Origin: Caprimulgus europaeus
Taxonomy: Eukaryota > Chordata > Aves > Caprimulgiformes > Caprimulgidae
NCBI GenBank assembly: GCA_907165065.1
Contig: OU015528.1
Location: 28,666,515 to 28,730,514, forward strand
Direction of reading: 5' to 3'
DNA length: 64,000 nt
In this document: one piece after another, positions 55,701 through 61,753 of the stretch
Position numbering within the stretch: position 1 is the first letter of the stretch
Layout: every line of letters begins with the position of its first letter
Made by a program: the position numbers and the translations under genes
The notes under the pieces: model-generated
The model's database searches: none
Told to the model about the DNA's origin: nothing
What the model saw: only the letters and a program-made list of their open reading frames with translations

Positions 55701-58700
55701 AACAGAGAGCAGGTATTAGGTTATGTTCTGATTTCTGTTGGTCCCTACATTATAATTATATTTTACATTACAGTTGCACTTAGAGGTCTTTTCTGTTACC
55801 AGTAATACTAAATCCCATACAAAATGTTGTTGAATAAATAATCTTGAATTCTAAAAATACTGGGAGATGGGACATTTGAAGTTGTACAGGCTTCATTTAA
55901 AACCCAGGAGATTAAAATTAAGTGGTGTTACAGCTGTATCAGAACTGCATTCTAGATTCACATCTTCCAAGGTATTTTTATCCTACGTGACCACCATTCT
56001 TCATTAGTGTTACACAATTTGTTACAGGATTAATGTTTTAATGCAGCTTACAAGTAGAAACCCTGGCTCTGCATATTACTTACTATTACAGGTTGTATTT
56101 TCACCTGAGTACAGGAAAAAAAAAACAAAAAAACAAACCAACAACCATGAATACTGCATGCTTATTCTAATGAAAACATATGGAACAGAAAGACAGGTGA
56201 GTTTGCCCCATTTATTTAACTTTTGTTTTCCCTGGAAAATAATTACAAGTATTTGCTGGGATACTGTTTCTGAAGCTATTTAAATGCCTTTAAATGGGGA
56301 AAAATATTTAGGCTTCAGAGAAGCACAGCATGAGAGCTAAGTATCTGTAACATCAAACAATGAGAAATTCAGCAACTGCAACAGGTACAGATCTAAGGCA
56401 GAGAAGTACATCAGGCTGCAGAACTCAAGATCAAATACTCCTGATTTTCCTTTTACCCTTTGGGGTCGTTTCTCTGATAAATAATTCACACACTGCAGTG
56501 CAAAGTAGTTTGCATACTGACAAGATTTAAAAGAATGCTTTGTCTGGGTTAAATTTACAATCTGAAACCTTCCTTTAATATGTCAAGCAGGTAATTAATT
56601 TAAGATGGTTTGCCAAGCGGAATCTCTGACCCTGTCAGAATAATTTCATTTCTTGAGGGTGAAGGGGATATGACATTTATGTTCATGAAGTCTCTGGTTT
56701 GTTTCCTCCTACCCTTCTCCTCTCTTCTTGCTGTTTATTACCTCTTTCATAACATCACACTGAAGCAAAAATTAGCACCGCAATCTTTTCCTCGTTAATT
56801 TGTGACGATAAAGCAAACATTGGCTGCAAATTGCCAATGAATACAGAATAGAGTACAAGTCAGACCTCTTGACTTGAACAGAAGATGAGCATTTTCCACA
56901 GAGAGAGCTCTCCCCTGCCTGAGCATTCAGACAAGCATTTTGAGTACCAGTGGGAAATGCATAAATTCAACAGCATGAAGATTGGCTTTTGGCATAGCAA
57001 AACATCCTGTCCCACATATGCACAGTAGTGTGCTTTCTTATGAATGAATGCCTAAATGCATGACAACCAGCAGGATTTTTACGTCTGCTCTTCAAGCCAG
57101 GTTTATGCGTGTAAAATTCTATTAGAAATTTTGTCGCCTCAGCTAATCCCTGCAGGCAGTGTGAAAGAGATCAAACAATGCAGTAACACTATTTGGAGGC
57201 TTAATTCTAAGTTTGTAACTTTAGGTGGGAGAAAGGGGAATAGGAAAACAGAAACATGGCAAAAAAGGAAATAGAATTAACTTTTCTGAATGCATACTGA
57301 ACTTTTTCTTAGAGGGAGATTGTGAAATTGTATACTAACTGGTTAAAACAAACGCTATTCCAACTAACTAACCAAGACACGGTAAGGTGATCTTGATTTT
57401 CTTCAAGAGGAAGAGGTCACTCCAAGCTTGGCTTACTCTGAAATCCAAAGAAGATGTAAATCAAATGCTTATAAATTGCAAATACAAATTCCAAGATGTA
57501 TGGCTAATTTTTTATGCAAGTTCAAATTAGAGATATGCTGAAGTACTTGAAATGGTTTAGGCTGCTTAGCTGTCCTCTATGCTGACTGAGTTTTTAAAAT
57601 TTACTATTATCTGTCTTCCATGTGGCTATCCAATAAACACCTATTTTTCTTTTCTAGATATTCCCTGTATGCAACCAAGTCATGAATATACCTATTTATA
57701 AATACTTCTTTTTCAAGAACTGGCACAGAAAAGTAGAAATAAAAGAGGAATCTTCTGCATTGTGTACAGAAACTTTGAAATGGCCAGCAAGAGTATGAAA
57801 GTCTCCACATTGGAGAGTTCTTCTCAGTGGCACCTGAGAAGGGACATTGCAAACCCTCAAATGTCATTGTTCTCTCAGTGTTTAAGCTGATCCCTCACAT
57901 ACCCACTAACAAGCTTATTTCGGCTCTGCAGGTCTACTCAGATTCTTACTCAATAAGCAGGGAGCACATCAAGTGAACAAAGGTAAAACCTGTTTGATTT
58001 TTCAAATAACTCAGTCCCCCCAAATTGCTCAGCAACAGAAGAAAGCTTTTTGAAAATCCATGTTGAGGGTGTTTTAGGATATTATGTCTTGCAATGGCCA
58101 ACATTTGTGCTGATCTTTGTCTCCTCCTGGAAAGCTCTTTAGTTATTAGCTTTCAGGAAGTCACTCAACCAAGTTTCCATTAGGCCAGACTTCATTCCTC
58201 TAGTTGAAAATGCAGTAATTTCCTTCCTGGCCAGACATTATCCATATGGGGAAAGAAAGTACGGAGCTGAATGCAAGGCCAGAACATGATATGCTGATGA
58301 GAGTTTTTATTTGATTTCAGACGAGTGAAGACAAAAGTATCCGGAGCGCCTTTTTCAGACTGATTCATCTGAGTCTCCTTTATGACTATAAACTGTACGT
58401 GTAAAACGTGGTCTAAAGATGGGAAAAGCATAAAGGTCATAGTGTTAACTCCCCAGCAGGGAGAATACTTATTGTTCCATTAAAATGAGCAGAGCTTTCT
58501 GGTTTTAATCTTTCTGGTTCCCTATTCAGTACAAAGTGATTTCTTCTTGTTCAGCACTGTTATGCAAACAGTCAGGTTGGCATAAAATAACTCTCTGAGC
58601 CTTTTCTTCAACATATGATATTTTTGAGTGAAACAAAGCCATGCATTTTTCACTACACTTTCAAAGTAAATAACATAGAATAAGATGTGATTAGTCTTGA

Positions 58701-61700
58701 TAATCCTTACCAGGAAAAATACTTGGCTGCTCCCAAATCAGACACATATTTTAATTTCCTGTGACTATTTCATGTCAAATATGCTATATTCAGGCCTTGA
58801 TTCAGTAAGATAAAAAAGCATAGATCTAGTTTTAATCCATGAGTGATGTTCCAGCATCAGCAGTAATCCCTCTTTATTCAAAGGCACCCATTTTAAGACA
58901 ATTTTTAAAATAACCTGCTTATTGGCAGTACCTCTCCCCAAAGATCTTCCTAATTAATCTAATGCTCCACTATAAAAAGTGATGGTTTTCCTTTCTGTTA
59001 ATGAGAATTCTAAACATGAACAGAAATTCACCTTATTCAGTGGCAGTCATGAAAGTCCTCACGCGTTTTTGAGACTGAGATTATGTCGCTCTTCCACAAA
59101 TAACTATACTCCAGGATACACATGCGTTGCTTTGAAGATAACCAAAGCTGTTTAAATCTCGATATCAGTGACATAAACATCTTGCCTTAAGAAGCTACAC
59201 GTGGAAATTACAGTTTGGAAACTTAGATCTATGATAGGAACAGCTTGAACCAGTATGATTTTTAGTGGCTGCATATAGAAGTAAGAAACAAATGATAGAT
59301 GAAGGAAAATATATTTTTTGTTGTGTGAATGGCCATATTGACAGTTTAAAGTCATTCACAAACAACTGATGATAACTAGTCCAGAAGACAAATGTAGTTA
59401 ATCAAAAAAACAAACTGCATATATTGTTCTATTAGTATGTTTTGTGAATAGCATGAACATACATAGTCCACCCTGTAATTATTTTATAGAACATTTAACA
59501 TTCTCATGTAAAAGCAGCTGAATTATTTGTTATGTCAAAACATCTAGGATAAAATAAAAATGCTTTCCCCATGAGTGAAAAGATAGGTACCTTATGAATT
59601 TTAATATGTTGTCAAATATTCTGACAACAAATTATGAACAGAACTTCTATAATGTTAATAAAAGAACAGCTCCTTGGGGACAGGAAACTGAGAAATTATA
59701 TTCAAGGTATGAAAGATTATAAATGTATCAATATATGAGACAATATTGAATACTTTTCACACAGAGTTTTAACCTAAATAAATACTGTGCTCAAAAACTC
59801 TGTTGTCTCGGGGAAGATTAACTGCATCAGGAATATACTCCATTCTTCTTCCATCCTACTAATGCATTCAAAGTTGAGGGCAAAGCAAGGAAAAGATGGA
59901 AGCATTTTGGCTTTCTCAATAGCACCACAGACCTCCTGCCCCTTCTTCAGGAATATGAAAGCTGATGCTGGAGCTTTGTAAAGTTAATAATCTATTGAAG
60001 GTTTGGTGCTTCACATTAAAGAGTAAAATTACCCAATATTTTGGTACTATTTCACGTGATGAGGAGTCTTGCAAGACAGATAACGGCATAACTATAATTG
60101 ACTGGATTAGCAGACTGGACAAATCACAAGGTAATGCAATGTAGGAGTTATTATGTACTGATATTTAAGACATGCCAGATGGGTAAATAAATCCTTTTCA
60201 TCCTAATCTTTTCCAGAGCTTACAAAAATCCATGCTATGCTTGTAGGTTTTGTGTCAGTAAGACTGTGAACAGCTATTGTTTCACATACAGTGTTCAGAA
60301 AACCTGGAAAAAGTGAGAGGTATCTACACTCTACATAGCTTAGGTATTTCCTCAGAGTTTATATGAAAAGTCTTCTTACAAAATTATCAGTTTTACCCTT
60401 CTTCATATGCAAAGAATTACTCTCATTAAATTTAGTTTGGACCACAGTAGTATAAAAGACTGGTTAGAGAATACCACAGAAACTTTAACAAAGATCTTCA
60501 ATAAGAAGGCAGTAAAAGAATTAAGGATAGTCACACTATTTTAACATCTGAAGTTATTCAGAAATCCTAAATGAGATTTTTCTGGGAAAAAGAAAAAAAA
60601 AGTTACTAATAAGTACAAAATTGGACAATTCACGTAAACTAGTTTTGAGATTTTATTTTCAAAATTTATTAGCACCTTAATGATGAGACAATATAATTGT
60701 AATATATAAAAAAGGGACTCAAATATTCTCATTTATCCAATTACCATGTCAAATCTAGCTGTAAAGAACTGTTCTGTTACCAAAAAAAAAAAGTTATAGG
60801 TTGTTAAAGAACAGGTTGCATCATAATTGACCTATTTATATATTTTTCTCCCTATATACCTCTTTACTATATGTCTCACACTTTCTGCAGATTTTCACTT
60901 ATTAATCATAACTTCTGTAATATTTGAGATGTCAAAATAATATATAATATCTTACTTCCTCAATAAACTAGAGTTTACTGAATAAAACATTCTAATTTGA
61001 TTTGGACCACGTCTCACAGCTGAAGCCATACTTTGGCCAAAGGCAGCAAAGAAAAAACCTAATGTTTCAGAAGATAAATCCACAGGTTTTCAAAAGTAGA
61101 TGTTAAAAATAAAACTCTTCTCCCAACTTCCTTAAATTTTCATTTTAGCAAAGAATGAGCAAATGAAAAACAAACAAACAAAAAAGTAGACACACATAAA
61201 ATACAACTTAAGCTTATAAAAAGAATTATGAGACTTTAAGCTTGTAAAAGAATTTATTAAGGTGAACACCTATACAGGGGAACACAATATTTAATTTGGA
61301 CCTAGGCCTATTCTGGTGGGTTTGGCCAAGCTGACAGTCTACTCCATCTGTCCAGGAGCGCCTTGTGCCTACCCTGTTTTCTTTTGGCACCTTTTTTCCT
61401 ACCCAGGACAGCTGGCGCAGGTAGCGTGCTATTCCCATACCTATGTGGAAGAAGAGTTAGCAGCTCGTTTGGATTTCCCGTCATTTTGGTAGTCATACTA
61501 ATGAATAGGCCAGATCTTCTGTTTGGCAATGTCCTATCCAGCTAAGTTGACATGGTTATCACTGGCTTCAGTGAGCTATCCCTCCTATGCTGAGTGAAAG
61601 CATGTTTGCCTCTAAAAAGCATTTTAAGCCTTATTTCAAAGGCTGTGGATCCTGTTTCAAGGAAATCCTTCTCTATACTTACAGTGCTCAACATAACATC

Positions 61701-61753
61701 TTCCTCAGTTTTTAGGAAGGCTTCCATTAATATTAGTGAGAGTGGTCTCAAAC
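483..61753 (-). CDS. Multi-exon protein gene, partial, family not recognised (umbrella entry)
   Basis: This entry spans the minus-strand gene; the exons are listed separately. Fourteen exons from 47943 to 483 join with matching phases (1-0, 0-1, 1-0, 0-0, 0-1, 1-0, 0-1, 1-1, 1-1, 1-1, 1-0, 0-0, 0-2, 2-0) and encode 463 residues without a stop. Five more from 61753 to 55800 encode 160 residues. Most have a pyrimidine tract plus AG before them and GTAAG/GTGAG-like donors after them. The product is rich in leucine and in helix-forming stretches, with no obvious signal peptide, zinc finger or nucleotide-binding loop, so a helical-repeat or scaffold protein is possible (inference). I do not recognise the family. 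The start and the 3' end lie outside the visible part. Introns range from about 140 nt to about 15 kb and hold all the repeats in the window. Confidence 0.72.
664..1518. other. Short intron, no other feature
   Basis: Intron between two minus-strand exons. I see no repeat or other gene. The intron at 1569-2040 is likewise plain. Confidence 0.5.
1519..1568 (-). CDS. Exon, 16 codons, phase 0 to 2
   Basis: A strong acceptor (caattacgtctctacctcag) and the donor ATG|GTGAAT enclose 50 nt. In phase 0 it reads [16 protein letters not shown]. The leftover two bases plus the first base of the next exon give a cysteine codon. It supplies exactly the phase change needed between its neighbours. Confidence 0.63.
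2041..2214 (-). CDS. Exon, 58 codons, phase 0 to 0
   Basis: The donor GAT|GTAAGTTGG is perfect and the acceptor is acceptable (ttttttcctgtggaaacgtaacag). The frame reads [20 protein letters not shown], then [38 protein letters not shown]. It is strongly amphipathic. A shorter exon from an internal AG at 2165/2164 is possible and has the same phase. Confidence 0.75.
3839..4850 (+). mobile_element. Avian ERVL-type LTR, probably solo, 3' end eroded
   Basis: The segment begins TGTATTGGGTTTGCGTGGCA and contains the family's hallmark repeated modules (CCCGTGGAGGACC, ACGCCGGAGCAGG, repeated between about 4190 and 4620), then a polyadenylation-like GGTAATAAAG near 4815. These features match ERVL LTRs common in bird genomes (from memory of the family). 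The expected CA end is not visible, so the last part seems lost or diverged. An A30 run lies inside it. No internal retroviral coding region follows, which points to a solo LTR. Long minus-strand ORFs here are by-products of the internal repeats. Confidence 0.75.
4033..4062 (+). repeat. A30 run inside the LTR
   Basis: An uninterrupted run of adenines, followed by a second A-rich stretch to 4086. Its length is likely to vary between individuals. Confidence 0.9.
6591..6634 (+). repeat. A-rich purine tract
   Basis: Runs of A broken by single G bases. Simple sequence. Confidence 0.85.
9815..10003 (+). mobile_element. Old CR1 3' fragment, plus strand
   Basis: It contains diverged but recognisable CR1 3' landmarks in order: CTGGTTGCCCAG, then GTTGTGGAAACT, then GAGCAGGGGATTGGAGCAGA followed by TGGCCTCCAG. 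The terminal octamers are gone. Divergence suggests an old insertion. Confidence 0.6.
11830..11912 (-). CDS. Exon, 27 codons, phase 1 to 0
   Basis: The donor is GAG|GTAATG. With the acceptor actaactctgcag the exon reads [20 protein letters not shown] and ends IKAFPQE. Another AG (tattgtcttcag) would give phase 0 and would not join the 300-nt exon. A much longer open version reaching an acceptor at 12068 also exists. The chosen form is the one that fits both neighbours. Confidence 0.58.
11913..17482. other. Intron of about 5.6 kb
   Basis: AT-rich unique sequence. A T17 run lies at 12477-12493 and an alternating purine/pyrimidine stretch at 13028-13073. A 60-nt open splice pair at 15699-15758 could be an extra exon ([20 protein letters not shown] in phase 0), but the chain does not need it. 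Confidence 0.45.
13028..13073. repeat. Alternating purine/pyrimidine stretch
   Basis: Mostly CA/TG/CG steps (acacgtgcatg, tgtgtgtgcacgtacg). Such sequence can adopt Z-DNA; no function is implied. Confidence 0.5.
17483..17782 (-). CDS. Largest exon, 300 nt, 99 codons, phase 1 to 1
   Basis: The acceptor (ttctcacctgctcttacag) and the donor AAAG|GTAAAT enclose 99 open codons. The exon starts [20 protein letters not shown], continues through a hydrophilic loop ([20 protein letters not shown]) and ends with a basic segment ([16 protein letters not shown]). It is more GC-rich than its surroundings. Its length is a multiple of three with equal phases, so skipping it would keep the frame. An ORF of this length flanked by good splice signals is hard to explain by chance in AT-rich DNA. 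I do not recognise a domain. Confidence 0.76.
18148..18159 (+). repeat. C12 run
   Basis: An uninterrupted run of twelve cytosines. Confidence 0.9.
19588..19735 (+). repeat. Diverged direct repeat, copy 1
   Basis: It shares an ordered set of motifs with 20521-20655 at a constant offset of about 933 bp: TATAAAATGATCAGT, CTTTTAT with CAAGA, CTTGT with CAGAAC, and TCCATGAAC. It resembles no repeat I know. It could be an old segmental duplication or the two ends of a decayed element. Confidence 0.55.
20521..20655 (+). repeat. Diverged direct repeat, copy 2
   Basis: Partner of 19588-19735 in the same orientation. Mismatches and small gaps are common, so the duplication is old. Confidence 0.55.
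20889..20905 (+). repeat. A17 run
   Basis: Lies about 40 bp from the 3' end of the neighbouring CR1. Confidence 0.9.
20944..22530 (-). mobile_element. CR1 LINE, 5'-truncated, minus strand
   Basis: Its 3' end (CACAGAATCACAGAATG on the plus strand, the reverse of the CR1 tail) is at 20944. The element runs leftward in sense through a 3' UTR and a reverse-transcriptase region that begins mid-ORF near 22530. CR1 elements are usually 5'-truncated and show no clear target duplication, as here. The insertion lies antisense to the plus strand, i.e. in the same direction as the host gene. Confidence 0.92.
21169..22528 (-). pseudogene. CR1 reverse transcriptase remnant
   Basis: The frame carries RT landmarks in order: [40 protein letters not shown] and FTDDTKLGG. 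The catalytic motif is FTDD where CR1 enzymes normally have FADD. It is broken by an in-frame TGA at 22066-22064, a frameshift near 21840, another near 21510 (an extra G in a G run), and a deletion of roughly 40 codons before [13 protein letters not shown]. It cannot make an active enzyme. Confidence 0.9.
25094..25098 (+). repeat. Target-site duplication GTAGC, left
   Basis: Identical to 25736-25740 on the other side of the LTR. Confidence 0.8.
25099..25735 (+). mobile_element. Solo avian ERV LTR with 5-bp target duplication
   Basis: It starts TGTCCTGG and ends CCACCACA, and is flanked by GTAGC at 25094-25098 and again at 25736-25740. Inside are AGGATAGAGTTAATTTTCTT near the start and a CATCAGTCAGCGGGTGGTGA block, both typical of a common avian LTR (from memory). 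A 5-bp duplication is usual for ERVL-like integrases. Intact ends with no internal region mean that recombination between two LTRs left this solo copy. Confidence 0.85.
25736..25740 (+). repeat. Target-site duplication GTAGC, right
   Basis: Identical to 25094-25098. Confidence 0.8.
27130..28270 (+). mobile_element. Pyrimidine-rich segment, possibly an ancient LINE
   Basis: The plus strand is strongly C/T-biased for about 1.1 kb. Stretches such as AGACCTCTTTTCTACTCTCA and ATTCAGAACTGATTTCTAGA resemble old L2/CR1-like LINEs, in which the sense strand of the RT region is pyrimidine-rich. ORFs of up to 94 codons here follow from the composition. The identification is tentative. Confidence 0.3.
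28728..28760 (+). repeat. T-rich run
   Basis: Thirty-three bases that are nearly all T. Confidence 0.9.
29067..29217 (+). mobile_element. CR1 3' end, plus strand
   Basis: It contains GGAGGTATTTAAAGGACATG, TTGATGTGGTACTTGGGGAC, GGACTAGATGATCATAATGG and the tail TTCCAACC...GTGATTCTATGATT. Only the 3' 150 bp is present. Confidence 0.88.
30727..30770 (+). mobile_element. Very short CR1 3' tail, plus strand
   Basis: Only the terminal part is visible: CTTAAGGTCCCTCCCAACCC and the tail CATTCTGTGTGATTCTGTG. Just over 40 bp, perhaps extending a little upstream. Confidence 0.75.
31244..31764 (-). mobile_element. CR1 3' fragment, minus strand
   Basis: It runs from the reversed tail AGAATCACAGAACTGGAGGG through the 3' coding region (reverse of LEKRRL-like sequence at CTTCTCTTCTCCAGGCTGAA) to TTCCCTCAACCTG. 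The 3' UTR and last codons of the RT ORF are present and broken by stops. Confidence 0.88.
32867..32899 (-). CDS. Exon, 10 codons, phase 1 to 1
   Basis: The donor GAAG|GTAAGTCC is perfect. The acceptor is an AAG (ccactgctgttaacaag), weaker but usable. Only one frame is open: [10 protein letters not shown]. The phase matches both neighbours. The next intron is the largest in the window, about 15 kb. Confidence 0.6.
34026..34076 (-). CDS. Exon, 16 codons, phase 1 to 1
   Basis: A strong acceptor (ttgacatttttattatgtttag) and the donor GTAG|GTAGTA enclose 51 nt. The phase set by both neighbours gives [16 protein letters not shown]. One other frame has a stop. Joined to the next exon it reads [16 protein letters not shown], a natural sequence. 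Confidence 0.6.
36598..36616 (+). repeat. T19 run
   Basis: On the minus strand this is an A run directly after an in-frame TGA and a GT dinucleotide. Confidence 0.9.
36670..36799 (-). CDS. Exon, 43 codons, phase 0 to 1
   Basis: It has a good acceptor (cttattcttctgtgtcaaacggcag) and the donor GACA|GTAAGC. The frame reads [20 protein letters not shown], then [20 protein letters not shown] and ISD. The acidic/aromatic composition and the exact phase fit on both sides make it one of the most certain exons. Without this donor the frame runs on for 16 codons to a TGA, followed one base later by another donor-like GTAAAA next to a T19 run; a truncated alternative form is possible. Confidence 0.77.
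37519..37556 (-). pseudogene. Dead duplicate of the neighbouring exon
   Basis: This 38-bp segment matches the exon at 37594-37631 and still reads [12 protein letters not shown] in the same frame: 7 of 12 residues are identical and three other changes are conservative. The acceptor AG has become TG and the donor GT has become GG, so it should not be spliced in as a copy of the original. It belongs to a two-copy tandem duplication of about 76 bp (37486-37637). The open frame with lost splice sites suggests either a short lifetime since loss or chance. Confidence 0.7.
37594..37631 (-). CDS. Exon, 12 codons, phase 1 to 0, duplicated in tandem
   Basis: The acceptor is strong (ttctatctcttccccaaacacag) and the donor is CTG|GTAACT. 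The frame reads [12 protein letters not shown] and joins both neighbours without a stop. About 75 bp downstream lies a diverged second copy of the whole exon, which has lost both splice dinucleotides (see the entry at 37519-37556). Confidence 0.72.
37638..40981. other. Intron with one CR1 fragment
   Basis: Mostly AT-rich unique sequence. An 81-nt splice pair at 39902-39982 has a perfect GTGAGT donor but does not fit the phase chain. Confidence 0.45.
39066..39250 (+). mobile_element. CR1 3' fragment, plus strand
   Basis: It contains TGTGAGGTTGGCCAAACACTGGAGCAGG, the CCTGGACAGCCTGCTCCAGC block, GAGGTTGGACTAGACCATCT and a degenerate tail CATTCTCTGATTCTAA. Confidence 0.85.
40982..41156 (-). CDS. 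Exon, 58 codons, phase 0 to 1
   Basis: A continuous frame ends at the strong donor ACAG|GTAATG. With the acceptor cctagtacttgacaag at 41158/41157 the exon starts [18 protein letters not shown] and ends [11 protein letters not shown]. An internal AG at 41073/41072, preceded by a good tract, would give a shorter exon starting in phase 1; that does not fit the upstream exon, so I prefer the long form. The sequence is leucine-rich and helix-like. Confidence 0.62.
41581..41616 (-). CDS. Exon, 12 codons, phase 0 to 0
   Basis: The acceptor tract (ttccttcctctctctctg, then tgttcag) is the strongest in the window and the donor is AAA|GTGAGT. Only one frame is open: [12 protein letters not shown]. Because the other two frames contain stops, this short exon fixes the phase of its neighbours. 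The next exon begins 424 nt downstream. Confidence 0.66.
41617..45944. other. Intron of about 4.3 kb
   Basis: No repeat recognised. It holds several exon-like open stretches on the minus strand (42481-42521, 43528-43548, 44373-44479, about 45625-45680) that do not fit the phase chain. They could be alternative exons or chance. Confidence 0.4.
45945..46003 (-). CDS. Exon, 19 codons, phase 1 to 0
   Basis: It has a near-perfect acceptor (ccttcattgctttacttacag) and a strong donor (GCAG|GTGACA). Two frames are open. The one that fits its neighbours reads [19 protein letters not shown]. The other (phase 0 to 2) would need partners that I could not find. It is followed by a 4.3-kb intron. Confidence 0.62.
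46624..46657 (-). CDS. Exon, 11 codons, phase 0 to 1
   Basis: The donor TTAG|GTAAGAC is excellent. The acceptor is uncertain. Using the AG at 46659/46658 gives [11 protein letters not shown] in the phase that fits both neighbours. An AG nine bases upstream gives a different open frame ([13 protein letters not shown]) whose phase does not fit the next exon. The choice therefore rests on phase. Confidence 0.5.
47376..47464 (+). repeat. GGAAAAA-type purine minisatellite
   Basis: Irregular repeats of (G)GAAAA(A) over about 90 bp, all purine except two T bases near the start. Confidence 0.85.
47897..47943 (-). CDS. Exon, 15 codons, phase 1 to 0
   Basis: The acceptor is one of the best in the window (gtctctgtgtcattcccaagtcag) and the donor is CAAG|GTAACTT. 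All three frames are open over 47 nt. The next exon requires phase 0 at the end, which selects [15 protein letters not shown]. The joined sequence [16 protein letters not shown] reads as natural protein. An old ERVL LTR fragment lies about 230 nt upstream. Confidence 0.58.
48178..48450 (+). mobile_element. Degraded ERVL-type LTR fragment
   Basis: It shows the same order of motifs as the LTR at 3839: GAGAAGAGGCT, AGAGCCAGTTCCA, CTGCAGCCCATGGAGGACC, a GGAGAAGATATTCACACTGC block and GCTGGAGCAGGTGGA. Many mismatches and both ends lost, so it is older than the copy at 3839. Confidence 0.65.
48589..48604 (-). CDS. Possible 16-nt microexon, phase 0 to 1
   Basis: A strong acceptor (aatttctcctgcctgacag) is followed 16 nt later by the donor GTGAGTGC. 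In phase 0 it reads TGEQG plus one base, which is exactly the phase change needed to link the exon at 55800 to the exon at 47943. A longer version ending at GTGAGGC near 48567 has the same phase. It is the best filler for the missing link that I found, but its length makes it weak evidence. Confidence 0.25.
49380..49528. repeat. Very AT-rich block next to a CR1
   Basis: Almost all A and T, with repeated TATTTATA/ATATATTT words. It adjoins the 3' end of the CR1 at 49528, fitting the preference of LINEs for such targets. Confidence 0.6.
49528..50545 (-). mobile_element. CR1 LINE, 5'-truncated, minus strand
   Basis: The 3' tail (ACTCATAGAACGGTTTGGAT on the plus strand) is at 49528, with a short deletion after GGTTTGGAT. 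The element extends through the 3' UTR and into the second half of the RT ORF. Confidence 0.9.
49668..50545 (-). pseudogene. CR1 reverse transcriptase, C-terminal half
   Basis: The frame keeps GFSDDTKLS (the catalytic motif with S for A), [40 protein letters not shown] and [20 protein letters not shown]. It stays open from about 50395 to 49668. Upstream two frameshifts compensate each other: [12 protein letters not shown] is in one frame, the [15 protein letters not shown] part in another. The N-terminal half is missing. Inactive, but better preserved than the copy at 20944. Confidence 0.88.
54652..54669 (-). CDS. Possible 18-nt microexon, phase 1 to 1
   Basis: The acceptor (cttactgaatatcccag) and donor (GTAAGTATG) are both excellent and only 18 nt apart. 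In phase 1 the insert reads PFLMK and joins the exon at 47943 to give [13 protein letters not shown]. In that position it would still need a partner of phase 0 to 1 upstream. Good splice pairs this close can arise by chance in a window of this size. Confidence 0.25.
55800..55842 (-). CDS. Exon, 14 codons, phase 2 to 0
   Basis: It lies between an acceptor (ccagtatttttagaattcaag) and the donor CTG|GTAACAG. In the phase set by the preceding exon it reads [15 protein letters not shown] second frame (phase 0 to 1) is also open, so the phase assignment depends on the upstream exon. The exon downstream of it in the chain is not settled: the next certain exon (47897-47943) starts in phase 1, so an exon of phase 0 to 1 must lie between. 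Confidence 0.48.
55843..57640. other. Intron, no other feature seen
   Basis: AT-rich unique sequence between two minus-strand exons. Confidence 0.45.
57641..57719 (-). CDS. Exon, 25 codons, phase 1 to 2
   Basis: The acceptor has a long pyrimidine tract (cctcttttatttctac, then tttctgtgccag). The other two frames contain stops; the open one reads [20 protein letters not shown] and continues LEKKN. The donor AG|GTGTTT is moderate. Joined to the next exon it gives [18 protein letters not shown], a smooth helical sequence. This junction is the main support for both exons. Confidence 0.58.
58263..58412 (-). CDS. Exon candidate, 49 codons, phase 1 to 1; weak donor
   Basis: A very good acceptor (tatgcttttcccatctttag) opens a frame that starts [20 protein letters not shown] and stays open for 72 codons to a TGA at about 58192. 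The only donor that keeps phase with the next exon is C|GTACTT at 58262/58261, which is weak. The coding look of the sequence and the acceptor support an exon; its 3' limit is uncertain. It could instead be an alternative last exon ending at the TGA. Confidence 0.4.
58413..61402. other. Intron, no other feature seen
   Basis: AT-rich unique sequence. A splice pair ending at the strong donor CCTG|GTAAGGA near 58709 encloses [15 protein letters not shown] in phase 2, but its acceptor is poor and I leave it out. Confidence 0.4.
61403..61541 (-). CDS. Exon, 46 codons, phase 0 to 1; donor ambiguous
   Basis: The frame begins [20 protein letters not shown] after the acceptor caacttag and runs open through [13 protein letters not shown]. 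There are two possible donors. One is ATAG|GTATGG at 61440/61439, which ends in phase 2 and looks stronger. The other is CTGG|GTAGGA at 61402/61401, which ends in phase 1 and fits the next exon; I chose it for phase. Without splicing the frame runs on through a basic stretch ([14 protein letters not shown]) to a stop near 61308. An alternative long form is therefore possible. Confidence 0.5.
61683..61753 (-). CDS. Exon, 23 codons, phase 1 to 0 (most 5' exon found)
   Basis: The minus strand shows a strong acceptor (gcagttgttctctag) and a textbook donor, GTAAGTAT, directly after the last codon. The open frame reads [20 protein letters not shown] and ends LST. It starts by completing a codon that has one base in the previous exon, so at least one upstream exon is missing. 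The next exon follows after a 141-nt intron in the same frame. The signals and the amphipathic helix-like sequence make this a good exon candidate. I cannot place it in a family. Confidence 0.62.

Larger units (their letters stand above)
47944..55799. other. Intron(s) of about 7.9 kb
   Basis: It holds an old ERVL LTR piece, an AT-rich block and a CR1 copy. One more exon of phase 0 to 1 should lie here if the two exon blocks belong to one transcript; candidates are listed at 48589 and 54652. A 30-nt pair ending at the perfect donor TGG|GTAAGTG near 51900 ([10 protein letters not shown]) is another possibility. Confidence 0.45.
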
